Source: Oscillospiraceae bacterium
GTDB lineage: Bacteria; Bacillota; Clostridia; UMGS1810
Reading direction: 5' to 3'
DNA length: 64,000 bases
Assembly: GCA_015068825.1 (NCBI GenBank)
Contig: SVJU01000009.1
Span: 1 to 64,000 of the forward strand
How positions within the stretch are numbered: position 1 is the first letter of the stretch; each line of letters opens with the position of its first letter. The notes beneath the pieces are model-generated. The model searched no databases and was not told the origin of the DNA. It saw nothing but the letters and a program-made list of their open reading frames with translations. Position numbers and translations under genes: made by a program. This document shows positions 36,254 to 44,890 of this stretch, piece after piece.

Positions 36254-38899
36254 TTATTCCTGTGCAAGATATGCTTTTAATTTATCTGCAATAACTCTGT
36301 GTCCATCAACGTCAGGATGAACATTATCAAGATTAAATGTAATATCTGCATTCCAGCTTTCGGTATCAATATATTTTACAGAAGTATCAGAAGCATAAAA
36401 CTCGCCTAATTGGTCAAACGCATTCGCTCTTGCAACTTTGTCTGCATCTAAAGTAGCACTTGTAATGCAGAACGGCTTCATAATATAAATAGTTGCATTT
36501 GGATGCTGTGTTTTAAGTGCTGTTACAAACGATTTGTATTTTTCAATAAACGCCGCACTCTTTGTTCCATCTGTATCATCTACAAAATAGAACTGTGTAT
36601 CGTTTGTACCAAGATTTACAAAAATCTTATCGGGATTTTCGTTTTCAAAAGCCCATTCTGATGTAGTCCAATTAGATGCATCAAGATTTGTAGGTCTTAA
36701 TGTTCTGCCGCTAAAATATGCACTTTCCATACCAATAGTAGAAGCATCAGAATCTTTAACTTTTACATAACCACTTCCATCTATTAAACCAATACCCGAG
36801 CGAGCAATAATTGTAAAGTTGTATCCAAGCTCCATAGGAACTAAAGATGAATAGTTCTTCCAGCCGTTTGCAGTTATTGAATCACCTATAAACTGAACAA
36901 CATCCGCATCCGATTCGGTTTTTGTCAATGTTGCTTCACAATCTGTGTAAATAGCATTTAAAGTAAATGGTTTTGCTTCTGCAATACTATAAACACGAAT
37001 TGAATGACTTGAACCATTTAACTGATTGTTTGCAATATCAATCTTTCCTGATGCGTTTGAATAAGTAACCTCATTACCGCCATCAATTGATACACTAAAG
37101 CTTGTAGAATCATTTATATCAAGCATCAAAGTATATGCGTCTTCTATATCAAATTCAAAATACGGACGCATCCAGTTACCTCTTTTAGCACCATTTACAT
37201 CTTCCCATCTTCCGTAATAGGTAATCCATTCCTGAGAAGGTGTATATTTAACAGTAAAGCCTTCAAGAGTTTCAACTTCGTTTTCTATGTCTGATTTTGT
37301 TATTTCAATTATATCTTTTATCGGAGATAAGGTTATTCCGTTCCAGAAAAGCACTTTTACCGTTGCATCTTCTGGCATATCTTCATTTAATGCATAACAA
37401 GCCATTTGTCCGCCATTTGTTGCACTAACATCCATAGAATCAACATCTACTGCAATTAGTTTGTTATTCTCACCATAAATGGTTGTAAACATTTTTACTG
37501 GTGTAACAGTAAAATCAAGTGGAGCTTTTACTTCGGTAAGCGCTGCAACCTGTGGGATAGTTGTGGTAACAGTATCTTTATAAAGAGTTACCTCACCTAT
37601 TGACAAACCTTCTTTAATACCTGTAATTTTAAAGTTATCAATTATAGTATTTGCACGAACTGATCTAAGTTCTATACCACCTGTTGGATATGTTGCATCG
37701 GTATATGTATAACTATAATCTGCATTGTTTATAGTAAGAGTTGCTGTATGGTCTTCAACTACAAGTTTAACAGGATATGTAACATCATTTTCACTTACCC
37801 AGCTTGTTACATTGGATGCTGCTCTCTTTTTACCGTTAGCACCATCTTTACGCCATACAATATTTTGTGAATCGGTTCTTTGTGCATCAAAGAACACGTT
37901 ATAGTCAGCAGTATTTAGCTGTCTGTGGAAGGATAATTGTAATCCAGAATTTGCAACATTCTGAACATCTGTAATTGTCATATCAAATTCTACTGTATAT
38001 TTATTTGCATAAGGCATATTAATTGCAAGTGCAGCAATTGGAGTTGTAGTATCAGTTGCTTCTAAAGCAGATAAAACAAGTTTTCCGCCTTCGATTTTAT
38101 ACTCGCCGCCACTTTGCATAAAGCTTTCGTGCCAAGCTGATTTTATATCTGTATCGAATGTATCTTCAAACACAACTTCAGGCTGTGCCGGTTCGGGCGG
38201 TGGAGGTGGAAGTTCAGCTCCATCTGCAAAAGTTATAACAGGTATCCATACAACACCCTGATTGCTTAATTTATCAGATGTAATCTGATTAGCTCCTGTA
38301 CCTATTTTTGCTCTTTGAACTTCAAAAATAAGTGAATCACTACCTGCAAGTTCAACAGCTAAATTTAAAGAATCCTTTTGATCTGCAATTCCTTCAAGAT
38401 AATACCAATCAGAAGATGTAGGCCAGATTTTTGTGCCGTTTTTTAGAATTCTTACATAAGCCTTTGTATTTGCAGATTGTCCTGCCAATGCATCAGCGGT
38501 AATTGTTGCACTTCCAACATAAGGAGATACAAATTCTTTAATTGGATTATGGAATACATTATCAGAACCATTATCCCAATTATTTCCTGCAAACCAAACA
38601 TTCTGAGTATAGTTACCTGCATCATCAGGACCGCAAATCATACCTCTTGTACGATCTGTTCCTGTTGAATACCATCTGTTATTAGATGTTGCATAAACAT
38701 ATTCAGTTACTGTATCTTCGCTACTTGTAAGTCTTCGGTATTTATAATACCAGTTATTCTGTCCCTGAATGCCCGAATAATCTTCTGAAGCATTGAATAC
38801 TAAATCCAATTCAGAATCAGTTGCAAACGCAATAAAGCTTGGACATAAAAGAGTTAATACAAGTGACAAAGCAATAACTATGCTTAATAATTTTCTCAT
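36254..38899 (-). CDS. Secreted WYY-module protein with C-terminal CE2-like acetyl esterase
   Basis: 881 aa, exported (signal peptide about 1-26, LCPSFIAFA). Domains: novel-looking WYY module (33-228, QGQNNWYYKYR ... WIPVITF); a Pro-rich linker PPPPPEPAQP; a concanavalin/DUF1080-like beta-sandwich (243-427); an Ig-like piece (430-545); a jelly-roll like the N-terminal domain of CE2 esterases (about 548-655, GNWMRPYFEFDI); and an SGNH hydrolase (667-880) with catalytic Ser674 (FIGDSITANG), Asn766 (NLGTND) and Asp858/His861 (DNVHPDVDGH). It likely removes acetyl groups from a polysaccharide outside the cell. No SLH domain or sortase signal, so retention may depend on the modules. GGGGTGG five bases upstream decides for ATG 38899. 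Confidence 0.85.
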   Translation of the reverse strand: MRKLLSIVIALSLVLTLLCPSFIAFATDSELDLVFNASEDYSGIQGQNNWYYKYRRLTSSEDTVTEYVYATSNNRWYSTGTDRTRGMICGPDDAGNYTQNVWFAGNNWDNGSDNVFHNPIKEFVSPYVGSATITADALAGQSANTKAYVRILKNGTKIWPTSSDWYYLEGIADQKDSLNLAVELAGSDSLIFEVQRAKIGTGANQITSDKLSNQGVVWIPVITFADGAELPPPPPEPAQPEVVFEDTFDTDIKSAWHESFMQSGGEYKIEGGKLVLSALEATDTTTPIAALAINMPYANKYTVEFDMTITDVQNVANSGLQLSFHRQLNTADYNVFFDAQRTDSQNIVWRKDGANGKKRAASNVTSWVSENDVTYPVKLVVEDHTATLTINNADYSYTYTDATYPTGGIELRSVRANTIIDNFKITGIKEGLSIGEVTLYKDTVTTTIPQVAALTEVKAPLDFTVTPVKMFTTIYGENNKLIAVDVDSMDVSATNGGQMACYALNEDMPEDATVKVLFWNGITLSPIKDIIEITKSDIENEVETLEGFTVKYTPSQEWITYYGRWEDVNGAKRGNWMRPYFEFDIEDAYTLMLDINDSTSFSVSIDGGNEVTYSNASGKIDIANNQLNGSSHSIRVYSIAEAKPFTLNAIYTDCEATLTKTESDADVVQFIGDSITANGWKNYSSLVPMELGYNFTIIARSGIGLIDGSGYVKVKDSDASTIGMESAYFSGRTLRPTNLDASNWTTSEWAFENENPDKIFVNLGTNDTQFYFVDDTDGTKSAAFIEKYKSFVTALKTQHPNATIYIMKPFCITSATLDADKVARANAFDQLGEFYASDTSVKYIDTESWNADITFNLDNVHPDVDGHRVIADKLKAYLAQE
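38216..38803 (-). repeat. WYY module copy 4 (in the CE2-like protein)
   Basis: Encodes residues 33-228 of the CE2-like protein: DYSGIQGQNNWYYKYR, GMICGPDDAGN, SPYVGSATI, RILKNGTKIWP, FEVQR and WIPVITF. Very close to the copy at 50127-50720. Confidence 0.75.
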
Positions 38900-38920
38900 T
38901 ATATCCACCCCATATAAGAA

Positions 38921-41269
38921 TTAATTTGTAATCTGCGCTTTTGTAGTTTCTAATACAGCTTTTAGCGGAGACAAATATTTATTTGAGGTTGAATCGTTAT
39001 CCCAGAAGAAAACTTTAACCTTTGCACCATCTGCAATTGCATCAGCACTTTCAGCTTCACAAGTTAAAACCCTTCCGTTTGCAACTGTTGCAGTTATACT
39101 GTCAACAGCAACCGCAATAAGTGTATTGTCTTCAGCATTATAAACAGCCGTAATCATATTAATATCTTTTTTCACATCAAAATCAAGCGGTACTTTTACT
39201 GTAGATGTAGCGGTTATCTTGTTTGTATCAGAAACAAGTGAAACATCACCAATTGATAAACCTTCTTTTATACCTGTGATTTTAAAGTTGTCGATTACAG
39301 CATCACAACGAACTGCTCTTAACTCAATACCACCTGCGGCATATAAAGGATCAGTGTAAGTATATGTATAAGTCGAATTATTTACTTCAAGTGTTGCTGT
39401 ATAATCTTTTATTGTTAACTTGACAGCATATGTGGTATCTGTATCACCTGAATCCCATTTTTCTACATTTGATGAAATTCTTGATTTTCCAACACCACCA
39501 TTTGCACGCCAAACAATATTCTGTTTTTGTGAATCTATTAATTCTTGTCCTGCACGGGCAGCATCAAAGAACACATTGTAATCAACGCTATCTTGCTGTC
39601 TATGGAATGAAAATTGGAAACCTGAATAAATCTGCCAATCAGTAGTAGGATATCCTTCTTTTATTGTCATATCAAATTCAACTATGTATCCATTTGCATA
39701 TGGCATATCCATATAAACTCCGCAAACCGGTGATTTAAGTTTATCTTCCATTACATCTTCAACTATAGAATTTAAATTTAGTTGTTCATTATCAAAGTTA
39801 TAAGTTGCGCCGTTATTTTCAATAGATTTATTCCATTTACACAAATTTTCTTCATCATATTTAAATGTATCATTAAATACCGTTTCGTACACTGGAAGTG
39901 TTGCATCAGAAGAATATGTAATTACAGGAATCCATTTAACAGTCTGCTTTCCATCAGATAAATCTGCAGTTGTTAAATCAACACCAACAGTTCCTCTCTG
40001 CGCTTCAAAAACAAGTTTGTCACCAAATTTCAAATTTACAGATAAGTCACCAATTTGACTTGCGTATTCAGTAGTATTTCCTGAAATATCAAACCATCCA
40101 TTAGAAGGCCATATCTGCACATTATTTTTCAATATTCTTACTTTCATTCTTGAATATAGAGATTTTCCTTTTAATGTATCAGCAGTAATTTTAGCAGTAC
40201 CATTATATGGGGACACAAACACTCTTGCCGGATTATAGAATAATGTGTCAGCAGTAGTACCTTCTACATAAGTTGTAGTGGGGCTTGTTATCATCATATT
40301 TACAGCACTTGTATCAGATGGTCCTGTTATTACACCATAATTTAAGCTTTTTTCTTTCGACCATCTACCGCCATTCCAACTACTAAAATATGTATAATTT
40401 TGAAGTTCGCTTTCTTCACCATTATCAACTGTTCTATATGCATAATACCAATTATTTAATCCCTGTTCACCTGCGTAATTCACCGAAGCATTAAACACCA
40501 AATTATCAAGTGGCTTTATAGCACCTTCTGCATAGGTAATAGTTGGCTGAAAATAAATTCGTTGGTTGTCTTGGTTAACAGTCTTATCATCAAGAGGGGT
40601 TCCTAAACTATCGGTAACACCTGTTTGTGTTGCGCCAGTTAAATAATACGACTCAAATTCAAAAACAAGTTCATCATCCGCCTTCAAATCAAGTGTCATA
40701 GCAGGAAAATCATAATCTACAGTTCCCTTATAACGATAATACTCATCATCTGAAGGCCAGATTAATTCACCATTAAGAGTTAAAGTAACCTTCAAATCAG
40801 TATAAGCACTATTGCCTTTAAACATCTTTGTATCAATTGTAGCACTACCGTTATATGGAGATTTAAACTTTAAAGCAATATTTCTATGAATCTCTGTTTG
40901 TGAATCTGTTGCTGCGCGGGCAAGATGGGTTGCAAACATAGAAGCTGCAGTATCGTCCTTTGAACCAGAAATCCAAGTAGAACCCTCGCCATAATATCTA
41001 TAAACTGTGCTATTAGCATTTTTAACTTTATAATTAGACATTTCAGTTAAAGCTCCACGATTGCTTCCATCTATTTTTCTATATAAGAAATACCAATTAT
41101 TTGTACCTTGCGGGAAAGTAGTTTCCAGACCTGTAAAATCTTCTGCAAAGTCAAACACCAAATCAAGTTCCCCTTCAGTAGCAAAAACACTAAAACCAGG
41201 GCACAAAAGTGTTGCCACAAGTGTTAGGCATGCTACCAAACAAACAGCTTTTTTAAACATATTTTTCAC
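38921..41269 (-). CDS. Secreted protein with two WYY modules and a concanavalin-like domain
   Basis: 782 aa, exported (signal peptide about 1-30, PGFSVFA). Two tandem WYY modules, residues 36-250 (QGTNNWYFLYR ... FQPTITY) and 256-455 (QGLNNWYYAYR ... WIPVITY), then a concanavalin/DUF1080-like domain (about 462-665, with FQFSFHRQQDSVDYNVFFDA) and a C-terminal Ig-like piece ending in SPLKAVLETTKAQITN. The last two domains are paralogous to residues 243-545 of the CE2-like protein downstream, but the esterase is absent. Probably a glycan-binding protein. An ATG at 41275 sits two bases after AAGGAGG; GTG 41269 has the better spacing and is taken as the start. Confidence 0.8.
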   Translation of the reverse strand: MKNMFKKAVCLVACLTLVATLLCPGFSVFATEGELDLVFDFAEDFTGLETTFPQGTNNWYFLYRKIDGSNRGALTEMSNYKVKNANSTVYRYYGEGSTWISGSKDDTAASMFATHLARAATDSQTEIHRNIALKFKSPYNGSATIDTKMFKGNSAYTDLKVTLTLNGELIWPSDDEYYRYKGTVDYDFPAMTLDLKADDELVFEFESYYLTGATQTGVTDSLGTPLDDKTVNQDNQRIYFQPTITYAEGAIKPLDNLVFNASVNYAGEQGLNNWYYAYRTVDNGEESELQNYTYFSSWNGGRWSKEKSLNYGVITGPSDTSAVNMMITSPTTTYVEGTTADTLFYNPARVFVSPYNGTAKITADTLKGKSLYSRMKVRILKNNVQIWPSNGWFDISGNTTEYASQIGDLSVNLKFGDKLVFEAQRGTVGVDLTTADLSDGKQTVKWIPVITYSSDATLPVYETVFNDTFKYDEENLCKWNKSIENNGATYNFDNEQLNLNSIVEDVMEDKLKSPVCGVYMDMPYANGYIVEFDMTIKEGYPTTDWQIYSGFQFSFHRQQDSVDYNVFFDAARAGQELIDSQKQNIVWRANGGVGKSRISSNVEKWDSGDTDTTYAVKLTIKDYTATLEVNNSTYTYTYTDPLYAAGGIELRAVRCDAVIDNFKITGIKEGLSIGDVSLVSDTNKITATSTVKVPLDFDVKKDINMITAVYNAEDNTLIAVAVDSITATVANGRVLTCEAESADAIADGAKVKVFFWDNDSTSNKYLSPLKAVLETTKAQITN
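39905..40504 (-). repeat. WYY module copy 3
   Basis: Second copy in the 782-residue protein (residues 256-455): QGLNNWYYAYR, GVITGPSDT, SPYNGTAKI, RILKNNVQIWP, FEAQR, WIPVITY. Confidence 0.72.
40520..41164 (-). repeat. WYY module copy 2 (divergent)
   Basis: First copy in the 782-residue protein (residues 36-250): QGTNNWYFLYR, KSPYNGSATI, LNGELIWPSD, FEFES, FQPTITY. The most divergent of the four. Confidence 0.68.
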
Positions 41270-41320
41270 AATCATTTCCTCCTTAAAATATTTTCATATT
41301 TTCATATTTTAATATTTTTA

Positions 41321-41363
41321 CTATGCGTTAAAGTGCTTAGCCGAAAAAATCTTTAACGCATAG
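41321..41363 (-). terminator. Hairpin after the substrate-binding protein gene
   Basis: Perfect 13-bp stem (41321-41333 with 41351-41363), 17-nt loop. No clear minus-strand T-run, so it may be an attenuator or 3' stabilising element between the importer genes and the following secreted-protein genes. Confidence 0.55.
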
Positions 41364-41376
41364 CTTTAATCTTTAA

Positions 41377-42933
41377 TTATTTTGCACCAGCTACACGGTT
41401 TACTTCTTCAATAAACACAGTTCCTTTTGTATCAAGCCACTGTTTTTTGAATGCTTCAAATTCAGCCGAAATATCAGCATTTTTAGACATTGTCATACTT
41501 GCAACTGCCTGCAAGGTCATATCTCCAAGTGTTTTAATATCCTGCTGAGGCATTTTTGTGTCATCAAGCTGAAGATACTTTTTAGGGTCTAAGGTTGCAT
41601 AAGTTCTTGGTGATACAAGTGAAGCTTCAACTTCTTCTCTATTCTTCACAGAATCATCAAGCTGATAATTTCTCCATCTTGCAAGGTTACCAAGCTGTGC
41701 TGCGGGAGAAACCTTAGAAAGCGACTGCTCTTTTCCGTCTGCACCTTTTGGAATTATGCTTACATATTTATCGTTTTCTTTTGTAAAGTGAACACCTTCA
41801 ACGCCCTGTTCAAAAAGTTCACAACCTTCTTCAGTAAGCATATATTCAAGAATATTTAAGATAGTATCTCTTTTTGTTTCGCTAACATCGCCTCTTATAC
41901 ATGCCATACAGAAGAATGCAAGGTTACCATCAATTCTTCTTGTGCCGTAAGGTCCTTCTAAAATTTCAAGATGTGTAAAGTAATCTTTTGCATTTGTACC
42001 TGGATATGCAGATTCAAATTTATCAAAAATCTGATTATAAACAGCTCCCATTCCATCAGGGAAAATACCAACTTTATGTGTAATGAATTTTTCATAAACC
42101 TGTTCTTGTGTATTTACAACAAAGTCAGGGTCCAGAATTCCTTCCTGGAACATTTTATGTAAGTATTCAATAGCAGTTTTCATATTATCTGTAATTGCTT
42201 CGGGCATCAATTTTCCGCTGTCATCTTTATAGAAATTATAATAGCTTGTGTTAAAGCTGTTAATCATTGGGTACATCCACCAAACACCGCCGCTTGTTAA
42301 GCCATAAGTGTCTTTTTTGCCGTCACCATCAGGGTCATTTTCGGTAAATGCTTTTGCTACTTCATAAAGCTCTTCTGTTGTTGCAGGAAGCTTTAAACCA
42401 AGTTTTTCTACCCAGTCTTTTCTGATCCAGAAGCCATGCTTATTTATGACACCATTTTCGTTTGCTTCACCGTTTTGAATTGGAAGGCCATAGTGTTTTC
42501 CTTCTGTAACAGGCAAAATATCATTATACATATTAATTGTTTTATAAAGATTTGGATATTTGTCTTCTGTTATAAAATCAGAAAGTGGAAGAAGAAATCC
42601 TTCTTTTATCCATTTTTTGTACTGAACATCTTCTGTACCTGCACAGATAAATAAATCCGGAATATCACCTGATGCAAAAAGAAGATTTAATTTTTCTCTC
42701 CATTGTGCATAAGTAGCTGTAACAGGTTCAAATTCAATTTTGAATTTTTCAGAAAGCTTATCGTATATTGGATCTTCCCCACTACCAAGAGAGTCTAAAT
42801 CCCACATAAATACCGATAACTTTAATTTTCCGTCAGCTGTTAATTCATCTTTTGCTGTTTTGGTTCCACCACAACCTGAAATGCCAAACACAAGTGCCAT
42901 AACAAGTATAAGTGCTGTGATTCTTTTTTTCAT
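41377..42933 (-). CDS. ABC transporter substrate-binding lipoprotein (LplA type)
   Basis: 518 aa lipoprotein: signal peptide with lipobox FGISGC, lipidated Cys21. Family 1 extracellular solute-binding fold with FMWDLDSLGSG, LNLLFASGDIPDLFICAG and a calcium-loop-like DPDGDGKKDTYG. Length and pairing with LplB/LplC-type permeases indicate an oligosaccharide-binding protein of the YtcQ/LplA group. Expected ligands are oligomers of the glycan attacked by the surrounding enzymes. SD AAAGGA before the ATG. Confidence 0.92.
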   Translation of the reverse strand: MKKRITALILVMALVFGISGCGGTKTAKDELTADGKLKLSVFMWDLDSLGSGEDPIYDKLSEKFKIEFEPVTATYAQWREKLNLLFASGDIPDLFICAGTEDVQYKKWIKEGFLLPLSDFITEDKYPNLYKTINMYNDILPVTEGKHYGLPIQNGEANENGVINKHGFWIRKDWVEKLGLKLPATTEELYEVAKAFTENDPDGDGKKDTYGLTSGGVWWMYPMINSFNTSYYNFYKDDSGKLMPEAITDNMKTAIEYLHKMFQEGILDPDFVVNTQEQVYEKFITHKVGIFPDGMGAVYNQIFDKFESAYPGTNAKDYFTHLEILEGPYGTRRIDGNLAFFCMACIRGDVSETKRDTILNILEYMLTEEGCELFEQGVEGVHFTKENDKYVSIIPKGADGKEQSLSKVSPAAQLGNLARWRNYQLDDSVKNREEVEASLVSPRTYATLDPKKYLQLDDTKMPQQDIKTLGDMTLQAVASMTMSKNADISAEFEAFKKQWLDTKGTVFIEEVNRVAGAK

Positions 42934-42999
42934 TTTCTACGCATCCTTTCATTACTTAATATATCTTTAAATAAATTTTACTCTATCTGATGTAACTCT

Positions 43000-43893
43000 T
43001 TATGCTTTAACAGCACCAACCATAACACCTTTTACAAAGTATTTCTGAACAAACGGATAAACAATTATAATCGGAACAATCGCTACTATAACAGTTGCCA
43101 TTTTTACCGATTCTGAAAGCATCATGGATTCGCTTACATATTCACCCTGCATACTGTTCATATCTGTTTTTACAAGAATATCTCTTAAAACAAGCGCCAT
43201 AGGCCAGAACTTTTTGTCATTCAGATAAAGCATAGGCCCATACCAGCTGTTCCAAAGACTAACTGCAACAAAAAGAGCAATTGTTGCAAAACTCGACAAA
43301 GACAATGGCATTATAATTCTGAAAAAGATTTTAAAATAGCTTGCGCCATCTATTCTTGCCGACTCCTCTATTTCGTAAGGAATGCTTGTAAAGAACGATT
43401 TCATAACTACCATATTATAAGTACTTATCGCATGCGGTAGTATCATAACCAAAGGATTGTCAATAAACCCTAATGACTTATATAATAAATATGTAGGAAT
43501 AAGTCCGCCGCCAAAGAACATTGTTACAATAATTATATTAAAAAGTATATTTCTGCCAGGTAAATCTTTTTTTGTAAACGCATACGCGGTAAGTGATGTG
43601 ATAAGAACCTGATAAACAGTACCTAATATTGTTACACCTATTGAAACAAAAAGGCTATTTGTAAATCTGTCGGTAGAAAGTACATATTTATATGAGTCCA
43701 TTGTAAAGCCTGTTGGTATAATCAAAAATTTTGATTTAATCGCTTCTTCAAAAGGAAGAATTGATTTTAAAAGTACATACCAGAAGGGATAAAGTGTTGT
43801 AAATGCCACAAGTGTTAAAAATACATAATTGAACACTTCAAAAACTCTGCCGCCAACACCCATTCTCTTTTTTGCCAAAGTGTTTTTTCTCAT
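43000..43893 (-). CDS. Carbohydrate ABC transporter permease (LplC/YtcP type)
   Basis: 297 aa inner-membrane permease with six predicted helices and the EAA loop for ATPase contact (EIEESARIDGASYFKIFFRI). N-terminal TTLYPFWYVLLKS and C-terminal FVQKYFVKGVMVGAVK are typical of the CUT1 MalG-like subunit. SD AAGGAGG. Lies 14 bases after the partner permease and before the lipoprotein gene. Confidence 0.94.
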   Translation of the reverse strand: MRKNTLAKKRMGVGGRVFEVFNYVFLTLVAFTTLYPFWYVLLKSILPFEEAIKSKFLIIPTGFTMDSYKYVLSTDRFTNSLFVSIGVTILGTVYQVLITSLTAYAFTKKDLPGRNILFNIIIVTMFFGGGLIPTYLLYKSLGFIDNPLVMILPHAISTYNMVVMKSFFTSIPYEIEESARIDGASYFKIFFRIIMPLSLSSFATIALFVAVSLWNSWYGPMLYLNDKKFWPMALVLRDILVKTDMNSMQGEYVSESMMLSESVKMATVIVAIVPIIIVYPFVQKYFVKGVMVGAVKA

Positions 43894-43907
43894 TATATAT
43901 TCCCTCC

Positions 43908-44858
43908 TTAGTATAATCCGCTGCCGCCCATTGCTTTAGACGATTTGTCGCTTGCAATAAGCATTATCATATTAATAAGGTTAAGGAATAGACCAACCGC
44001 CGTTGCTGTGGCAAATCTTCCCTGTGTTAAACCTGTTCTGTAGTTGTAGGTATCTATAATATCGCCAACCTCATAAACAGCTTCGTTATAAAGGTTGAAT
44101 ATCTGGTCAAAGCTACCTGCCATAAGTCCACCAAGTTTCATTATTAAAAGAACTGAAATTGTAGGAACAATTGATGGAAGTGTTATATAAATTATCCTTT
44201 TAAATCTGTTGGCTCCATCAATCTCGGCTGCTTCATACATATCCTGCGAAATACCAGATATTGCAGCAAGATAAATAATTGTTCCCCATCCCATTTCTTT
44301 CCAGATATCAGAAATTATAACAAGGGGTCTAAATGCCTTTGTACTTGTTAAAAAGTTTATTTTATCAAGTCCAAATTCTGCAAGAAGTGAATTTACCATA
44401 CCATCGTTTGACAAAAGCGCAAACAAAATACCTGAAATTACAACCCATGAAATAAAGTGTGGAAGATAAATGATAGTCTGAATACATCTTTTATACTTCA
44501 TAGACCCCATTTCATTGATTAACAACGATAAAATAATCGGTACGGGAAAACCAAATATCAGTCTTCCTATATTAATAATAAGTGTATTTCTGAATACTTG
44601 CCAGAACTTTGCAGATGCAAAAATTTCTTTAAAATTTGCAAGTCCTACCCATGGACTTCCCCATATGCCCTTACTTGCCCAATAATCTTTAAATGCAAGA
44701 ATTACTCCATACATTGGTCCGTAACAAAAAATGAAATAATACAAAAATGCAGGTATGAGCATTATGTAGATTTCTCTGTAACCGTACATTTTTTTAAGTA
44801 CTTCACTTCGGCTTTTTTTAACTTGTTTTTCTTTTTTTACTGCCTTAGTGCCAAACAT
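43908..44858 (-). CDS. Carbohydrate ABC transporter permease (LplB/YteP type)
   Basis: 316 aa MalF-like permease: YIMLIPAFLYYFIFCYGPMYG at the N-terminus region, six helices, EAA loop DMYEAAEIDGANRFKRI and the C-terminal RTGLTQGRFATATAVGLFLN typical of YteP/LplB. No ATP-binding protein gene is in the locus, as usual for CUT1 importers that share an MsmX-like ATPase. SD AAGGAG is 14 bases from the ATG, somewhat far. Starts 32 bases after the beta-helix gene. Confidence 0.94.
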   Translation of the reverse strand: MFGTKAVKKEKQVKKSRSEVLKKMYGYREIYIMLIPAFLYYFIFCYGPMYGVILAFKDYWASKGIWGSPWVGLANFKEIFASAKFWQVFRNTLIINIGRLIFGFPVPIILSLLINEMGSMKYKRCIQTIIYLPHFISWVVISGILFALLSNDGMVNSLLAEFGLDKINFLTSTKAFRPLVIISDIWKEMGWGTIIYLAAISGISQDMYEAAEIDGANRFKRIIYITLPSIVPTISVLLIMKLGGLMAGSFDQIFNLYNEAVYEVGDIIDTYNYRTGLTQGRFATATAVGLFLNLINMIMLIASDKSSKAMGGSGLY

Positions 44859-44890
44859 AACTTACATTTTCACTCCTTATTTTAAAAGTA

